Position numbers and translations under genes: made by a program
The notes under the pieces: model-generated
Database searches by the model: none
Told to the model about the DNA's origin: nothing
The model's input: only the letters and a program-made list of their open reading frames with translations
Assembly: GCF_010470675.1 (NCBI RefSeq)
Contig: NZ_VOIQ01000004.1
Span: forward strand, 234,886 to 298,885
Length of the DNA: 64,000 bases
Source: Desulfovibrio sp. JC010
GTDB taxonomy: Bacteria; Desulfobacterota; Desulfovibrionia; Desulfovibrionales; Desulfovibrionaceae
Direction of reading: 5' to 3'
Part shown: positions 32,473 through 40,866 of the stretch, piece after piece
Layout of the letters: every line of letters starts with the position of its first letter
How positions within the stretch are numbered: the stretch's first letter is position 1

Positions 32473-33161
32473 TGGCGGAAATTAATATCAGTGCTGCGGA
32501 TATTCTGGGCGCGGCAAGCAAGGCCGGGCGTAAGCTTAGGGACAATCCTGCACAGGATGAAGGGTTCAAGGCAGCAACCGATCAGGCAAGGGTACTGGCC
32601 TACTACGTGACCCTGCTGGTCAAGTGGAACAAGTCCATGAATCTGGTCGGTCCGCAGGGCTGGGAGCAGATTTTTCATTCCCTGATTATCGACAGCCTGC
32701 ATCTGGCAGATTCTCTTGATTCGCTGGATCTGCCCAATGATCCGGTCACCCTCGACCTCGGAGCCGGGGCCGGTTTGCCCGGAATCCCTCTGCGCTGTCT
32801 CTGGCAGGCCGGGGATTACCATTTGGTGGAAGCGCGCCAGAAGCGTTCCGTGTTCATGCGCACTGCCCTGCGGATGATGAAGCTGCCGCGTATAGAAGTT
32901 TTTCAAGGCCGTGCGGAAAAATTTCCACAGGAAAAACTTCCCGCTGATTTGATTCTCAGCAAAGCCTTTATGCCGTGGAAGGATCTGCTGGAATTCGTAA
33001 AACCCATGCTGGCAGAGTCGGGCCGGATAGTGATTTTATCTAACGACCCTGCGCCCTCAGAGCAGGAATTTGAAGAATTAGGACATACTCTGCAAGATTC
33101 CATGCAGTACAAGGCCGGGGATAAAAAGCACTACTTCTGGTGCTTGAGGGCGTTAGGATAG
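32472..33161 (+). CDS. rsmG: 16S rRNA (guanine527-N7)-methyltransferase
   Basis: 229-residue SAM-dependent methyltransferase that modifies G527 of 16S rRNA. The SAM loop LDLGAGAGLPGIPL and the LVEARQKRSVFM, VFQGRAE and LSKAFMPWKDLL segments are all typical. The start is fixed by AAGGAGGG upstream and by overlap with the transporter stop (TAATG). Loss of RsmG gives low-level streptomycin resistance in other bacteria. Its coupling to an efflux pump operon is unusual but explains nothing by itself. Confidence 0.93.
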   Translation: MAEINISAADILGAASKAGRKLRDNPAQDEGFKAATDQARVLAYYVTLLVKWNKSMNLVGPQGWEQIFHSLIIDSLHLADSLDSLDLPNDPVTLDLGAGAGLPGIPLRCLWQAGDYHLVEARQKRSVFMRTALRMMKLPRIEVFQGRAEKFPQEKLPADLILSKAFMPWKDLLEFVKPMLAESGRIVILSNDPAPSEQEFEELGHTLQDSMQYKAGDKKHYFWCLRALG

Positions 33162-33166
33162 GTCAA

Positions 33167-33475
33167 TCAGTTGTCGTTTCCATATGCCTGGTCACATCCC
33201 TTTTTGCAATTTGCGTTGTCTGCGGGCTTGCCTGAATATCTCCTGCATATAAGTGAATAACATTCATTTTTAGCAGCTTCTTTGGGTCTGTTGAAGTCAA
33301 CACGTCTATGCATATAGCCGTAGCATCCATAGTACGAAGCACCGGAAGTTCCACCGCAATAACGTTTTCTTAATTCAGCGGCAAAGCTTCCTGCTTTTCC
33401 GGCAAAGCAGGGAGTACTGAAGAGCAGTGTGAAAACAACCGTAAGCAAGAAAATATTTTTTCCATGTTTAACCAT
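33167..33475 (-). CDS. Small cysteine-rich secreted protein, unknown
   Basis: 102-residue protein with a clear signal peptide (MVKHGKNIFLLTVVFTLLFS then TPCFA). The mature part has six cysteines: YCGG, YYGCYG, NECYSLICRR, then ANCKKGCDQ, which suggests disulfides or metal binding in the periplasm or outside. AAGGAG precedes the ATG at good distance, supporting a real gene. No family was recognised. It is convergent with rsmG, with only 5 bp between stops, and is followed upstream by another small gene on the same strand. Confidence 0.7.
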   Translation of the reverse strand: MVKHGKNIFLLTVVFTLLFSTPCFAGKAGSFAAELRKRYCGGTSGASYYGCYGYMHRRVDFNRPKEAAKNECYSLICRRYSGKPADNANCKKGCDQAYGNDN

Positions 33476-33505
33476 CGAAGAAATCTCCTTGTTTGAATTA
33501 GAAAA

Positions 33506-33727
33506 CTACTCTTCTTCCTGCCCAGCCCCTGAAAGAGCCTCCAGCAAACCGCCTTTGAAGATCAGCTTGGTGGCATGTTCGTCAGCAATTTCAGCCACGT
33601 CCATGAGCTTCTCAAGGAATTCGAGAATTTCAAATCTCTTCTCTTCAGTCCCGTTATCAAATTCAAATTTCATATCACCGGAAGTCATGTATTTTTCCAG
33701 TCTTTCAAGGTAATCCATCTTAAGCAT
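33506..33727 (-). CDS. Small acidic conserved-type protein, unknown
   Basis: 73-residue cytoplasmic protein, acidic and largely helical (MDYLERLEKYMTSGDM, EILEFLEKLMDVAEIADEHA), with no recognised domain. Its start is preceded by GGAGAG. It lies between the secreted cysteine-rich protein and rlmH on the same strand, separated from rlmH by a repeat copy. Acidic tail EALSGAGQEEE. Confidence 0.6.
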   Translation of the reverse strand: MLKMDYLERLEKYMTSGDMKFEFDNGTEEKRFEILEFLEKLMDVAEIADEHATKLIFKGGLLEALSGAGQEEE

Positions 33728-33758
33728 AAGTCTCTCCAGTAGCGGGAATTATATATCC

Positions 33759-33843
33759 CGGCGGCCAAAGAAACTTTTTTCAAAAAGTTTCTTTGGCCGC
33801 CGGAGGCGAAATCTATTGATCCAAAAGCGCGCAGCGCCTCAAG
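33759..33843. repeat. Dispersed intergenic repeat, copy h
   Basis: A long palindrome GGCGGCCAAAGAAACTTTTT and its complement around the centre, then CCGCCGGAGGCGAAATC and AAAAGCGCGCAGCGCCTCAAG. It lies between rlmH and the small acidic gene. Confidence 0.75.
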
Positions 33844-33858
33844 TCTGTCTTTCTATCT

Positions 33859-34329
33859 TTAAACATGATGGTAAGGAGACCCGCGAAGTATGGAAGCAGC
33901 GCGGTAGAGCTGTTCCAGCAGCATGGTCCGGGCCAGTTCGTGGGGCAGGGTCATTTTGCTTAAGCTGAGCTTGACCCGGGCCGCGTTTTTGACCTCGTCC
34001 GCGAGTCCGAAGGGGCCGCCGATAACGAAAGTGGGGGTGAGGTTCGGGTCCTCGGTCCAGCGTTGCAGCTGCTTGGAAAGCTCCACCGAAGTCATTTCCT
34101 TGCCTTTCTCATCAAGGCAGATAAGCATATCCGAGGGCTTGATTTTGGCCATGATGGCCTTGCCTTCGTGCTGAACTTTGTCCATGGGCGGCAGTTTGCC
34201 GGGGGCATCCTTGAGGATGGTTTCTTCCAGCTTGTGGAAACGGCCCAGTTTTTTTGTGTAATGGGCGCAAGCATCGCGGAAAAAGGGTTCCTTGAGTTTG
34301 CCGACCCAGACGAATCTAAGTTTGCTCAT
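33859..34329 (-). CDS. rlmH: 23S rRNA (pseudouridine1915-N3)-methyltransferase
   Basis: 156-residue SPOUT-class methyltransferase that acts on pseudouridine 1915 in helix 69 of 70S ribosomes. FVIGGPFGL is the SAM-binding knot loop, and LSKMTLPHELARTMLLEQLY followed by RAASILRGSPYHH is the classical RlmH tail. Length and both termini are standard. The phosphoesterase gene ends 2 nt before its start on the same strand, so the two are likely co-expressed. Confidence 0.95.
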   Translation of the reverse strand: MSKLRFVWVGKLKEPFFRDACAHYTKKLGRFHKLEETILKDAPGKLPPMDKVQHEGKAIMAKIKPSDMLICLDEKGKEMTSVELSKQLQRWTEDPNLTPTFVIGGPFGLADEVKNAARVKLSLSKMTLPHELARTMLLEQLYRAASILRGSPYHHV

Positions 34330-34331
34330 GG

Positions 34332-35003
34332 TTATATCTGTTTAAGGGTTGCATCCAGCCTGCCGTTATCAATGGAGACGAGTACATACCCGCCGCCGGA
34401 AGCCATGCCGGGATTGAAAATTCTGGATTTGCCGACGCTGTCTTCGCCTCTGGATTCATGGATGTGCCCGCAGAGAACTATTTCAGGCTGATGCTTTTCT
34501 ATGAATGCGCGCACGGCCTTGCTGCCCACGTGCATGCCGTTGCCGATGACATCCAGACTGGTGTTAAAGGGGGCATCGTGGACAACCAGCAGCAGCTGTT
34601 CATAATCACCGAGCCTGGCGTGAGTGTCTTCAAGGTACTGAGCCATTTCCTCTTCGGTGATTTCACCGGGAGTGCCGAAAGGGGTCGGGATAGAACAGCC
34701 CACGCCCATGACTTTAATACCCGGTTCCAGTTCACGGAACTCGCAATGCAGGTTGGCATTTTTTTCTTTCAGGAATTCAGTAACGTTGGTCCGGTCCATG
34801 TTGCCCTGCTGGGCGAGGATGTTGGGGTTCCTGCTATAGATGGCTTCCCAGACCTTTTCAACGGCTCCGGCCGGGGAGTGGTTGGTCAGGTCTCCGGTTA
34901 CGATAACCCCGGAAGCTTTTTCCAGCTCCGGGAGCAGATCCACGAATTTCAGGCTTTGGTGAATATCACCGAAAGCAATCCATGTTTTTGGGGCTTCAGA
35001 CAT
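34332..35003 (-). CDS. Metallophosphoesterase
   Basis: Calcineurin-like phosphoesterase of 223 residues. Metal-site motifs are GDIHQS, VTGDLTNH, a GNMD (in place of GNHD), VVHDAP and CGHIHESRG. ATG 35003 (MSEAPKTWIAFGDIH) has GGAG 5 nt before it; a 30-residue longer reading from 35093 is unsupported. It may hydrolyse nucleotides, phosphoproteins or nucleic-acid ends; the substrate cannot be told. It is cytoplasmic, and rlmH follows 2 nt later. Confidence 0.85.
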   Translation of the reverse strand: MSEAPKTWIAFGDIHQSLKFVDLLPELEKASGVIVTGDLTNHSPAGAVEKVWEAIYSRNPNILAQQGNMDRTNVTEFLKEKNANLHCEFRELEPGIKVMGVGCSIPTPFGTPGEITEEEMAQYLEDTHARLGDYEQLLLVVHDAPFNTSLDVIGNGMHVGSKAVRAFIEKHQPEIVLCGHIHESRGEDSVGKSRIFNPGMASGGGYVLVSIDNGRLDATLKQI

Positions 35004-35074
35004 GCTGTCTCCGCTTATATGTAGCTGAGTTGTTAGTTTTGTTTTCCTGTTTCCAGAAGGTCTTTGAATAGCAC

Positions 35075-35122
35075 TATTGGTTCCAAAAACCAATATCAGG
35101 CGGGGCGGGCAGGGGCTGATAT
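35075..35122. other. Overlapping inverted repeats in the divergent gap
   Basis: TATTGGTT-N5-AACCAATA (35075-35095, perfect 8-bp arms) overlaps ATATCAG ... CTGATAT (35093-35122). They lie between the phosphoesterase and the 5-formyl-THF cyclo-ligase genes. Function unknown. Confidence 0.5.
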
Positions 35123-35206
35123 TTTCGTTATTGTCGCACTTGGTGATTGCTTTTTGTCACAGGGTTGTGCTTAATTTTCTTTACAGATTATGAAAATTAA
35201 ACACAG

Positions 35207-35791
35207 GTGGCTGTTTTGGATAAAGAAATAATCAGGCGGCAATTGCTGGAAAAACGTTCCGCCATGCGCGGGCCGGATGTGGATTCCATGAGCCGCAGCA
35301 TAGTGGATACGGTCATGTCCCTTGAGCAGTGGGGCCGGGCGCAGGAGGTCCTGCTTTACTGGCCCATCAGGAACGAGGTCGATGTACGCCCGTTGCTGGA
35401 GGATGCATGGGGAGGCGGCAAGAAGCTTTTCATGCCCTGCTGCCGCAAGAATGAGCCGGGCCAGATGGATTTCGGCGTGGTTCGCGCTGAGGCTGACCTT
35501 GCTTCCGGTTCATTCGGTATCAAGGAACCCTGCCGCAGCCGTTGCGAATTTCCCGATGCGGTTTCCCCGGATCTGATCGTTGTTCCCGGGGTGGGTTTTG
35601 ACCGCAAGGGCTACCGGATCGGATTCGGCGGTGGTTACTACGACCGTTTTCTGGCCCGTCCGCAAAAGGACGGATTCCTTTCCGTGGGAGTCTGCTATGA
35701 TTTTCAGCTTGTTGAGGGTTTTTCCATTGAACCGTGGGATAAAAATGTGCAGTTGCTCTGCACTGACAAGGAAATGATATGGCAAAAATAA
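35207..35791 (+). CDS. 5-formyltetrahydrofolate cyclo-ligase
   Basis: 194-residue cytoplasmic enzyme that converts 5-formyl-THF to 5,10-methenyl-THF using ATP. The N-terminal IIRRQLLEKRSAM, the LYWPIRNEVD segment, and VPGVGFDRKGYRIGFGGGYYDR (phosphate-binding loop of the family) are visible. The start is uncertain: GTG 35207 lacks a ribosome binding site, while TTG 35216 has AGGTGG 5 nt upstream and may be the true start. It overlaps the following gene by 13 nt. Confidence 0.9.
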   Translation: MAVLDKEIIRRQLLEKRSAMRGPDVDSMSRSIVDTVMSLEQWGRAQEVLLYWPIRNEVDVRPLLEDAWGGGKKLFMPCCRKNEPGQMDFGVVRAEADLASGSFGIKEPCRSRCEFPDAVSPDLIVVPGVGFDRKGYRIGFGGGYYDRFLARPQKDGFLSVGVCYDFQLVEGFSIEPWDKNVQLLCTDKEMIWQK

Positions 35792-36525
35792 ATTTTATAC
35801 CTTTTGTTTTTCCGGGGCTGGATAAGGTCTCGGTGGCGTTCAGCACCAGAAGCGGCGGTTGCTGCAAACCCCCTTTTGACGGCGGCAATATTTCTTATGA
35901 TGTGGGGGACGATGCCTATGATGTGCGGGCCAACCGCACTGAACTGGCCGCAACTCTGTCCATTTCCCATTGGCATGAGTGCATTCAGGTCCATGGCGAT
36001 GTGATGCATTATGACCTTGGGGAAGGTTCCCCGGCGGATAAGCCTGTGCTGGAGGGGGACGGTCTGGCCACCACTTCTGCGGGACACGCCCTTGTGGTCA
36101 AGACCGCCGATTGCCAGCCGATCATGATCGCCCATAAAAATGGTGATTTTGTGGCCGGGCTGCACAACGGCTGGCGGGGTAATGCCATCAATTTTCCGGG
36201 AAAGGGTGTGGCTGATATCTGCGAACGTTACAGCTGCGATCCCGAGGATCTGCTGGCCGTGCGCGGACCGAGCCTGAGTCCCGCAGCGGCCCAGTTTGTT
36301 AACTTTGAATCTGATTTCGAACCGGGATTCGAAGCCTATTTTGACAAGACCAGCAGCACGGTTGATCTCTGGAAGCTGACCATTGACCAGCTTGTGGAGG
36401 CCGGGCTGCGAAGACGTAACGTCCACTCAATTGATATGTGCACCTACTCCATGGAGCGGACTTTCTTCTCCTACCGCAGGGATAAGGTTACCGGACGTCA
36501 GTGTTCATTAATCTGGATAAAATAA
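35779..36525 (+). CDS. pgeF: PgeF/YfiH-type laccase-domain protein
   Basis: 248-residue protein of the multicopper polyphenol oxidase/laccase-domain family. PgeF removes wrongly added residues (such as L-Ser for L-Ala) from muropeptide precursors; other members show purine nucleoside phosphorylase activity. Zn/catalytic-site segments are IQVHGD, KTADCQPIMIA and GLHNGWRG, and CTYS lies near the C-terminus. It overlaps the cyclo-ligase gene by 13 nt, so the two are co-expressed; a strong bidirectional terminator follows. Confidence 0.9.
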   Translation: MAKINFIPFVFPGLDKVSVAFSTRSGGCCKPPFDGGNISYDVGDDAYDVRANRTELAATLSISHWHECIQVHGDVMHYDLGEGSPADKPVLEGDGLATTSAGHALVVKTADCQPIMIAHKNGDFVAGLHNGWRGNAINFPGKGVADICERYSCDPEDLLAVRGPSLSPAAAQFVNFESDFEPGFEAYFDKTSSTVDLWKLTIDQLVEAGLRRRNVHSIDMCTYSMERTFFSYRRDKVTGRQCSLIWIK

Positions 36526-36541
36526 CGGATTCTTTAAACGA

Positions 36542-36590
36542 CAAAATCAAATCCCCCGCAAAGTCTGACTTTGCGGGGGATTTGATTTTG
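36542..36590. terminator. Bidirectional terminator between pgeF and cheV
   Basis: CAAAATCAAATCCCCCGCAA stem (continuing AGTC) with a 3-nt loop and its perfect complement. A/T-rich outer stem on both strands fits termination in both directions. Confidence 0.9.
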
Positions 36591-36608
36591 CTATGATTTA
36601 AAATACTG

Positions 36609-37571
36609 TTAGCTTTCGGCCTTTTCGATGAGTTTGAATACCCTTTCAGCCAACTGGTTGATTTCAGCTTTGGAAATCTGGTCGTCAGCACCGACGGATT
36701 CGCCCTTGTGAAAGAGGGTGTCGGTGATGATGGAGGAACAGAGCAGTACCGGGATGTGCCGTAGTTCAGGATCATCCTTGATGCGTTTGGTCAGGTTGTG
36801 ACCGTCCATGACCGGCATTTCAATGTCTGTGACCATGATATCAAGGTAGTCATTGATGGTCTTGCCTTCAGCTTCGGCTGTCGCTTTCCACTCAACGATT
36901 TTATCCCAGGCGGCTTTACCGTTATGGGTTCTGGTGACCCTGAATCCGGCATCTTCCAGCATTTGGCCGATCATGCGGCGGATCATGGTGGAGTCATCGG
37001 AGATAAGAGCCTTGAGCTGGCGTTTTTCGATCTTATCGACCAGAGATGCTTCGGGCACGTCGGTCAGGTCCATATCCGGGTTGAGATCGGCAACGATCTT
37101 TTCAAGGTCAAGGAGGAAGACGATGCGTCCTTCAAGTTTGACCACCCCGGTGATGGAGTTTGCGGTCAGTGATGATACTTGCCTGCTCGGAGCTTCAACC
37201 TGTTCCCAACTGATACGGTGGATTCTGGTGACGCCGGAAACGAGGAAGGCGGTGGAAATTTTATTGAATTCGGTGACGATGACCTTGGGAGCCTCGTCTT
37301 CAATTCTGTTTTTACCGACCCTGCGGCTCAAGTCGATCAGGGGTATGATTTCCGACCTGAGGTCAAAAGCACCCAGAACTGCGTCGTTGGCAGCATCCGG
37401 CATGTCGGTCAGGTCAGGCAACCTGATAATTTCAACGACCTTGGCGACGTTGATTCCGTAATAGCTGCGACGGGTTGAGCCGTCATGGACATTGTCGACT
37501 TCGTCAATGTAAAATTCAACTATTTCAAGTTCATTGGTGCCTGATTCAAGTAGAATATTAGTTTGGGACAT
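36609..37571 (-). CDS. cheV: CheV-type chemotaxis scaffold (CheW plus receiver)
   Basis: 320-residue fusion of an N-terminal CheW domain (YYGINVAKVVEIIRLP ... LGAFDLRSEIIPLIDLSRRVG) and a C-terminal receiver (SDDSTMIRRMIGQMLEDAG, MVTDIEMPVMDG, SKAE). CheV couples CheA to receptors and its receiver can act as a phosphate sink or adaptation switch. It is alone, with no other che gene beside it, and belongs to the general chemotaxis system rather than the Wsp-like operon 11 kb away, though cross-talk cannot be excluded. Confidence 0.92.
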   Translation of the reverse strand: MSQTNILLESGTNELEIVEFYIDEVDNVHDGSTRRSYYGINVAKVVEIIRLPDLTDMPDAANDAVLGAFDLRSEIIPLIDLSRRVGKNRIEDEAPKVIVTEFNKISTAFLVSGVTRIHRISWEQVEAPSRQVSSLTANSITGVVKLEGRIVFLLDLEKIVADLNPDMDLTDVPEASLVDKIEKRQLKALISDDSTMIRRMIGQMLEDAGFRVTRTHNGKAAWDKIVEWKATAEAEGKTINDYLDIMVTDIEMPVMDGHNLTKRIKDDPELRHIPVLLCSSIITDTLFHKGESVGADDQISKAEINQLAERVFKLIEKAES

Positions 37572-37792
37572 TGTCTATCCTCCCCTGAAAAAAGAATGTA
37601 TCGAGCAAGCTTCATATAATAGAACAGCCTCTGCTCCTTATAATGTTAGCCTGAAATGCTTGTTAATGAAAGATTTTTCTTATCTTCATATTGTGGTTAA
37701 TAAATCAGTTCCAGTTTAAACACGGAAAAAAGTCAACCCGGAGAACGTGAAATTTTTGGAAATATATAAAAAAATAACACGAGAATGCCAAA

Positions 37793-38878
37793 TTACACCA
37801 GATTGTAGTAAATTTTTATGTAATCCCCCAGCATTCTTTGGCAGGAAAACCGTTTCTTTCCTTTCTGGAATCCCCTGCTGCCCATCTCCCGGGCTAATCG
37901 GCTGTTTTTCAACAGCATAGATACCTTTTCGGTAAATATCTGTTTTTCATAAGGGGGAACCAGAATTCCGTTTTCCCCGTCTGAAATCTGTTCAACCACC
38001 CCGCCTACGGCGTAGCTGACCGGGGCAAGGGACTGGGCCATGGCTTCCAGCAAGATCAGCGGGTGGTTGTCGCTGAGTGTTGGATAGGCCAGTACGTCCG
38101 CTGCGCCCAGAAATTTGTTCAGTGTAGGGCTGTCCACATAGGGAATGGAGATGAAATCACCTTCCCGGCTGCTTTCTTTGCCCCCGATTGCAAAGCAGAG
38201 AGCTTCCGGCACGGCTGATTTGATTGTCTGCCAGTAGCTTTTCCATTGCGGTCCGGATTTATAGGCTGCCTCCACTCCGCCATGGGCGACAAAGAGCATG
38301 ACTTTTGAGGACGGATGAATCCTCAGCTCGCGACGGAGCTGGTTTTTGTCCGCAGGCTGTTCGGGCCATTCAATGCCGTTGGGAATTATTTTGACCTTTA
38401 GTTCCGGTGCTGCCTTACGCACTATCCTGCCCAGCCATGCGGAGGGGGAAACAAGTACGGTCTGTGAATCGATGATAGCCTCTATCCGTTCCCGGCGCAC
38501 ATTTTCAGAATCCGGAAAGGAGCGCGGGCATTCCCGGCATTGAAGATTGAATGAGGGGCAATCCAGAGGATAGGCACAGCCTCCGCTGACCAGCTGGGTA
38601 TCGTGCAGGGTAATAACTGTCTTAACGCTTGCCGGCAGTGCCCGCAGAAAGCGGACCGGATCAGCAGAGGAGTGCAGATGAACGATGCTTTTTTCCGGTA
38701 CGGCCCGTGCCGCTTCTTCCGGCTGAATCAGCTTGTCTCCGGGGTTCTCCGAAGCCTCAAAGGAGTGGACTGACTTGTGGCCTGCATCAAGCAGTCCCTC
38801 ATGGATCATCAGCCCGACTCTTGTGGCCCCGCCGCTTTTTCCAAGGGCGGTATGGTGTACCAGCGGACGGCTCAGCAT
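37793..38878 (-). CDS. Glycosyltransferase, GT4-like (second of a pair)
   Basis: 361-residue GT-B glycosyltransferase. A short N-terminal acceptor half contains GKSGGATRVGLMIHEGLLDAG and an unusual cysteine-rich patch (GGCAYPLDCP, LQCRECPRSF) that may hold a metal. The C-terminal nucleotide-sugar half has IIPNGIE, ADVLAYPTLSDNHPLILLEAMA and GGVVEQISDGENGILV, the GT4 landmarks. ATG 38878 is used because it overlaps the upstream transferase stop by 7 nt (ATGCTGA). The patterns resemble colanic-acid-type WcaC transferases, but the acceptor is unknown. Confidence 0.85.
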   Translation of the reverse strand: MLSRPLVHHTALGKSGGATRVGLMIHEGLLDAGHKSVHSFEASENPGDKLIQPEEAARAVPEKSIVHLHSSADPVRFLRALPASVKTVITLHDTQLVSGGCAYPLDCPSFNLQCRECPRSFPDSENVRRERIEAIIDSQTVLVSPSAWLGRIVRKAAPELKVKIIPNGIEWPEQPADKNQLRRELRIHPSSKVMLFVAHGGVEAAYKSGPQWKSYWQTIKSAVPEALCFAIGGKESSREGDFISIPYVDSPTLNKFLGAADVLAYPTLSDNHPLILLEAMAQSLAPVSYAVGGVVEQISDGENGILVPPYEKQIFTEKVSMLLKNSRLAREMGSRGFQKGKKRFSCQRMLGDYIKIYYNLV

Positions 38879-40530
38879 ATTTTTTCCAGAACATCGTGTT
38901 TCAAACACCAGAGGATGTGGAACTCGCAATCGCGGTCGTCCATATTTCCGGCCATGGATTTCATTTTTTCAGCAAGCTCTGCAGCATCGAGCGGTTTGCG
39001 GGCCAGAAAGGGAATCTTGCGCACAACTTCATCGTTCAGAAATCTGTCCACTCCTTTATACATGAGCGGAAATTCCCTGCCCTGATAGATGGCCTGCCCG
39101 GTGGTCCCGCAGACGAGCTTTGTCTCCGGTGCCAGTGTTTCCGTGGGGTAATGGGAGAAAGTTTCACCCAACCGGAGCTGTGTGGGATGCAGTGTTTCAC
39201 GCAGCTTTCCGCTCTCTACCGGGACGTTGTTCAACTCTTCCCAGAGGCTGAGATGTTCTTCAATGACTTTGGACCAGCTGAAATTTTCCCGGACCCGGTT
39301 TGCTCCGGCCCGTCCCATGTTTGCGCGCAGTTGCGGATCATTGATCAGTTTTTCAAGGGCTCCGGCAAGTTTGGGGGTGTCCACTGCGGTCTGCTGGGCC
39401 ATTAATAAATGATAGTGGTTGTCGAAGCAGAGCGGGGCCATGAGGTCCAGTTCAGGAGTTGCTTCCGGGCCGATGGTTTCGATGAGCATTCCGGTTTCAT
39501 TGTTAACCACCAGATCCTTGTAGCCGTCATAATCGGAAGCAATTACCGGGAGCCCTGCGGCTCCGGCTTCAAGCACGGTCAGTCCGAAAGTTTCCTGCGG
39601 ATTGTCGGAGATGGAGACAAAAATATCCGCAGCCCGGTAGAGGTCTGTTTTGCGCTCATCTGAAGGACGTCCGATAATGGAAAGCTCTACTCCCATGTTT
39701 TTTGCCAGTTGGGAGAGGGTGGCCGGAAAGTCGTCATCATCGTCCAGCCATCCGGCGAGCATGATCCGTACCCGGTCCCGGCTCAGGCCGGAACTGAAAA
39801 GGCGTTGCATGGCTCGCAGCAGGGGCAGGATGTCCATCTTGGAATAATGGGCAATACGTCCGAAAACAAGGATGTTGACCCGTTCGTCGGCTCCGTCCAT
39901 ACCGAGGTTGCGCTTGGCCTGCGCTTTCCGGTGTTCTTCCGGGAGACTTGATTCTTCGGGGTTTACTCCCAGCGGAATCCTTTTGATCTGCGGTGAAGGA
40001 TGGGTTGTTTCGCTCAGGCAGAGTCCTTCACGCAGGTGCCGGAAATATTTTTCCACAACCAGCTTTCCGGCTGTGGAGGTGGTTACGATGCAGTCCCGTC
40101 CGGTGGTACCCGGCCATAAGTAATTAAGGAAGAAGGAAGGGTAGCTGCTGTAACTCAGAGAATGGGTGGTGGCAGTGATGGGAAATATGTTTTTGGCGTA
40201 TCTGTTGCGGACTCTTGCCAGATGGGGCGGGTAGTTGATGCAGTCGGACTGGTGGAAGCAGAAATATTCCCGGCTGGCAATTTCATCAGGCAGGTCCCTG
40301 CGATCCATTATCTTCACCCGTCCCTGCTCAAGGAATGCCGGGTAGTGGCTGCTGAAAAAGGAATGCAGTCCTTTGCGCAGTCCCGCCCCGGAAAGGAAGA
40401 AATGGTATTCGTCAAAGGGATCAAGGCTGAGCAGCCCGTTCAGGAATCCCGTATTGGCCACCTTTCTACCCAGAATAGGCCCGCTTTCATGGAATGGGTC
40501 CAGAGTCCCCCATATTCTTTGAGTTTTCAT
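38872..40530 (-). CDS. Glycosyltransferase, GT4-like (first of a pair)
   Basis: 552-residue GT-B glycosyltransferase. Donor-site motifs are VNILVFGRIAHYSKMDILPLL, RAADIFVSISDNPQETFGLTVLEAGAAGLPVIASDYDGYKD (read in two blocks) and a C-terminal helix FSWSKVIEEHLSLWEELN. The C-terminal 130 residues beyond the usual GT4 end have no recognised domain. Both this and the overlapping downstream transferase likely build a surface glycan, for instance lipopolysaccharide or an exopolysaccharide. No polymerase or flippase gene lies nearby. Confidence 0.87.
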   Translation of the reverse strand: MKTQRIWGTLDPFHESGPILGRKVANTGFLNGLLSLDPFDEYHFFLSGAGLRKGLHSFFSSHYPAFLEQGRVKIMDRRDLPDEIASREYFCFHQSDCINYPPHLARVRNRYAKNIFPITATTHSLSYSSYPSFFLNYLWPGTTGRDCIVTTSTAGKLVVEKYFRHLREGLCLSETTHPSPQIKRIPLGVNPEESSLPEEHRKAQAKRNLGMDGADERVNILVFGRIAHYSKMDILPLLRAMQRLFSSGLSRDRVRIMLAGWLDDDDDFPATLSQLAKNMGVELSIIGRPSDERKTDLYRAADIFVSISDNPQETFGLTVLEAGAAGLPVIASDYDGYKDLVVNNETGMLIETIGPEATPELDLMAPLCFDNHYHLLMAQQTAVDTPKLAGALEKLINDPQLRANMGRAGANRVRENFSWSKVIEEHLSLWEELNNVPVESGKLRETLHPTQLRLGETFSHYPTETLAPETKLVCGTTGQAIYQGREFPLMYKGVDRFLNDEVVRKIPFLARKPLDAAELAEKMKSMAGNMDDRDCEFHILWCLKHDVLEKIC

Positions 40531-40866
40531 ACGTTATTTCAAGCCACATTTGGTCCGCTCTTGTCAAAGGATTTATTTTCCCTCCCGGTGTGTACCGGGG
40601 TGTCAGGTTTCCGGCACTCTTTTCCTGTTTAATGCTTTAAGAGTGCAGGGTGTCGTTTTACGAGAGCTGTTTCAGGATTTATAAGTCGGTTTCTGTGTGC
40701 ATGCTAATTACTCGTTATGTATGTGATTATTTGTGTGTTTGTTCTATTGTGGACTGTGCATGAAGGTCTTCGTTGTAACGCTTAATATCGGCTGGCCCCT
40801 ATTTTGCAAAATCACGGGTGGAAAACTGTTTCTGACAGCTAAACTTGGCAAGCAAGGAGACCAGAA
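40531..40866. other. Divergent gap between the glycosyltransferases and the diguanylate cyclase
   Basis: 336 bp with no gene. It contains CCCGGT-GTGT-ACCGGG (40584-40599), GCACTCTT ... AAGAGTGC (40614-40646), and the sigma-54-type promoter at 40793-40808. A ribosome binding site AAGGAG lies before 40867. Confidence 0.5.
40793..40808 (+). promoter_or_regulatory. Sigma-54-type promoter for the diguanylate cyclase gene
   Basis: TGGCCCCTATTTTGCA: GG and GC elements are separated by exactly 10 bp, and 10 of the 12 defined consensus positions are matched. The start of transcription would be about 12 bp downstream, leaving a leader of about 50 nt. Confidence 0.65.
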
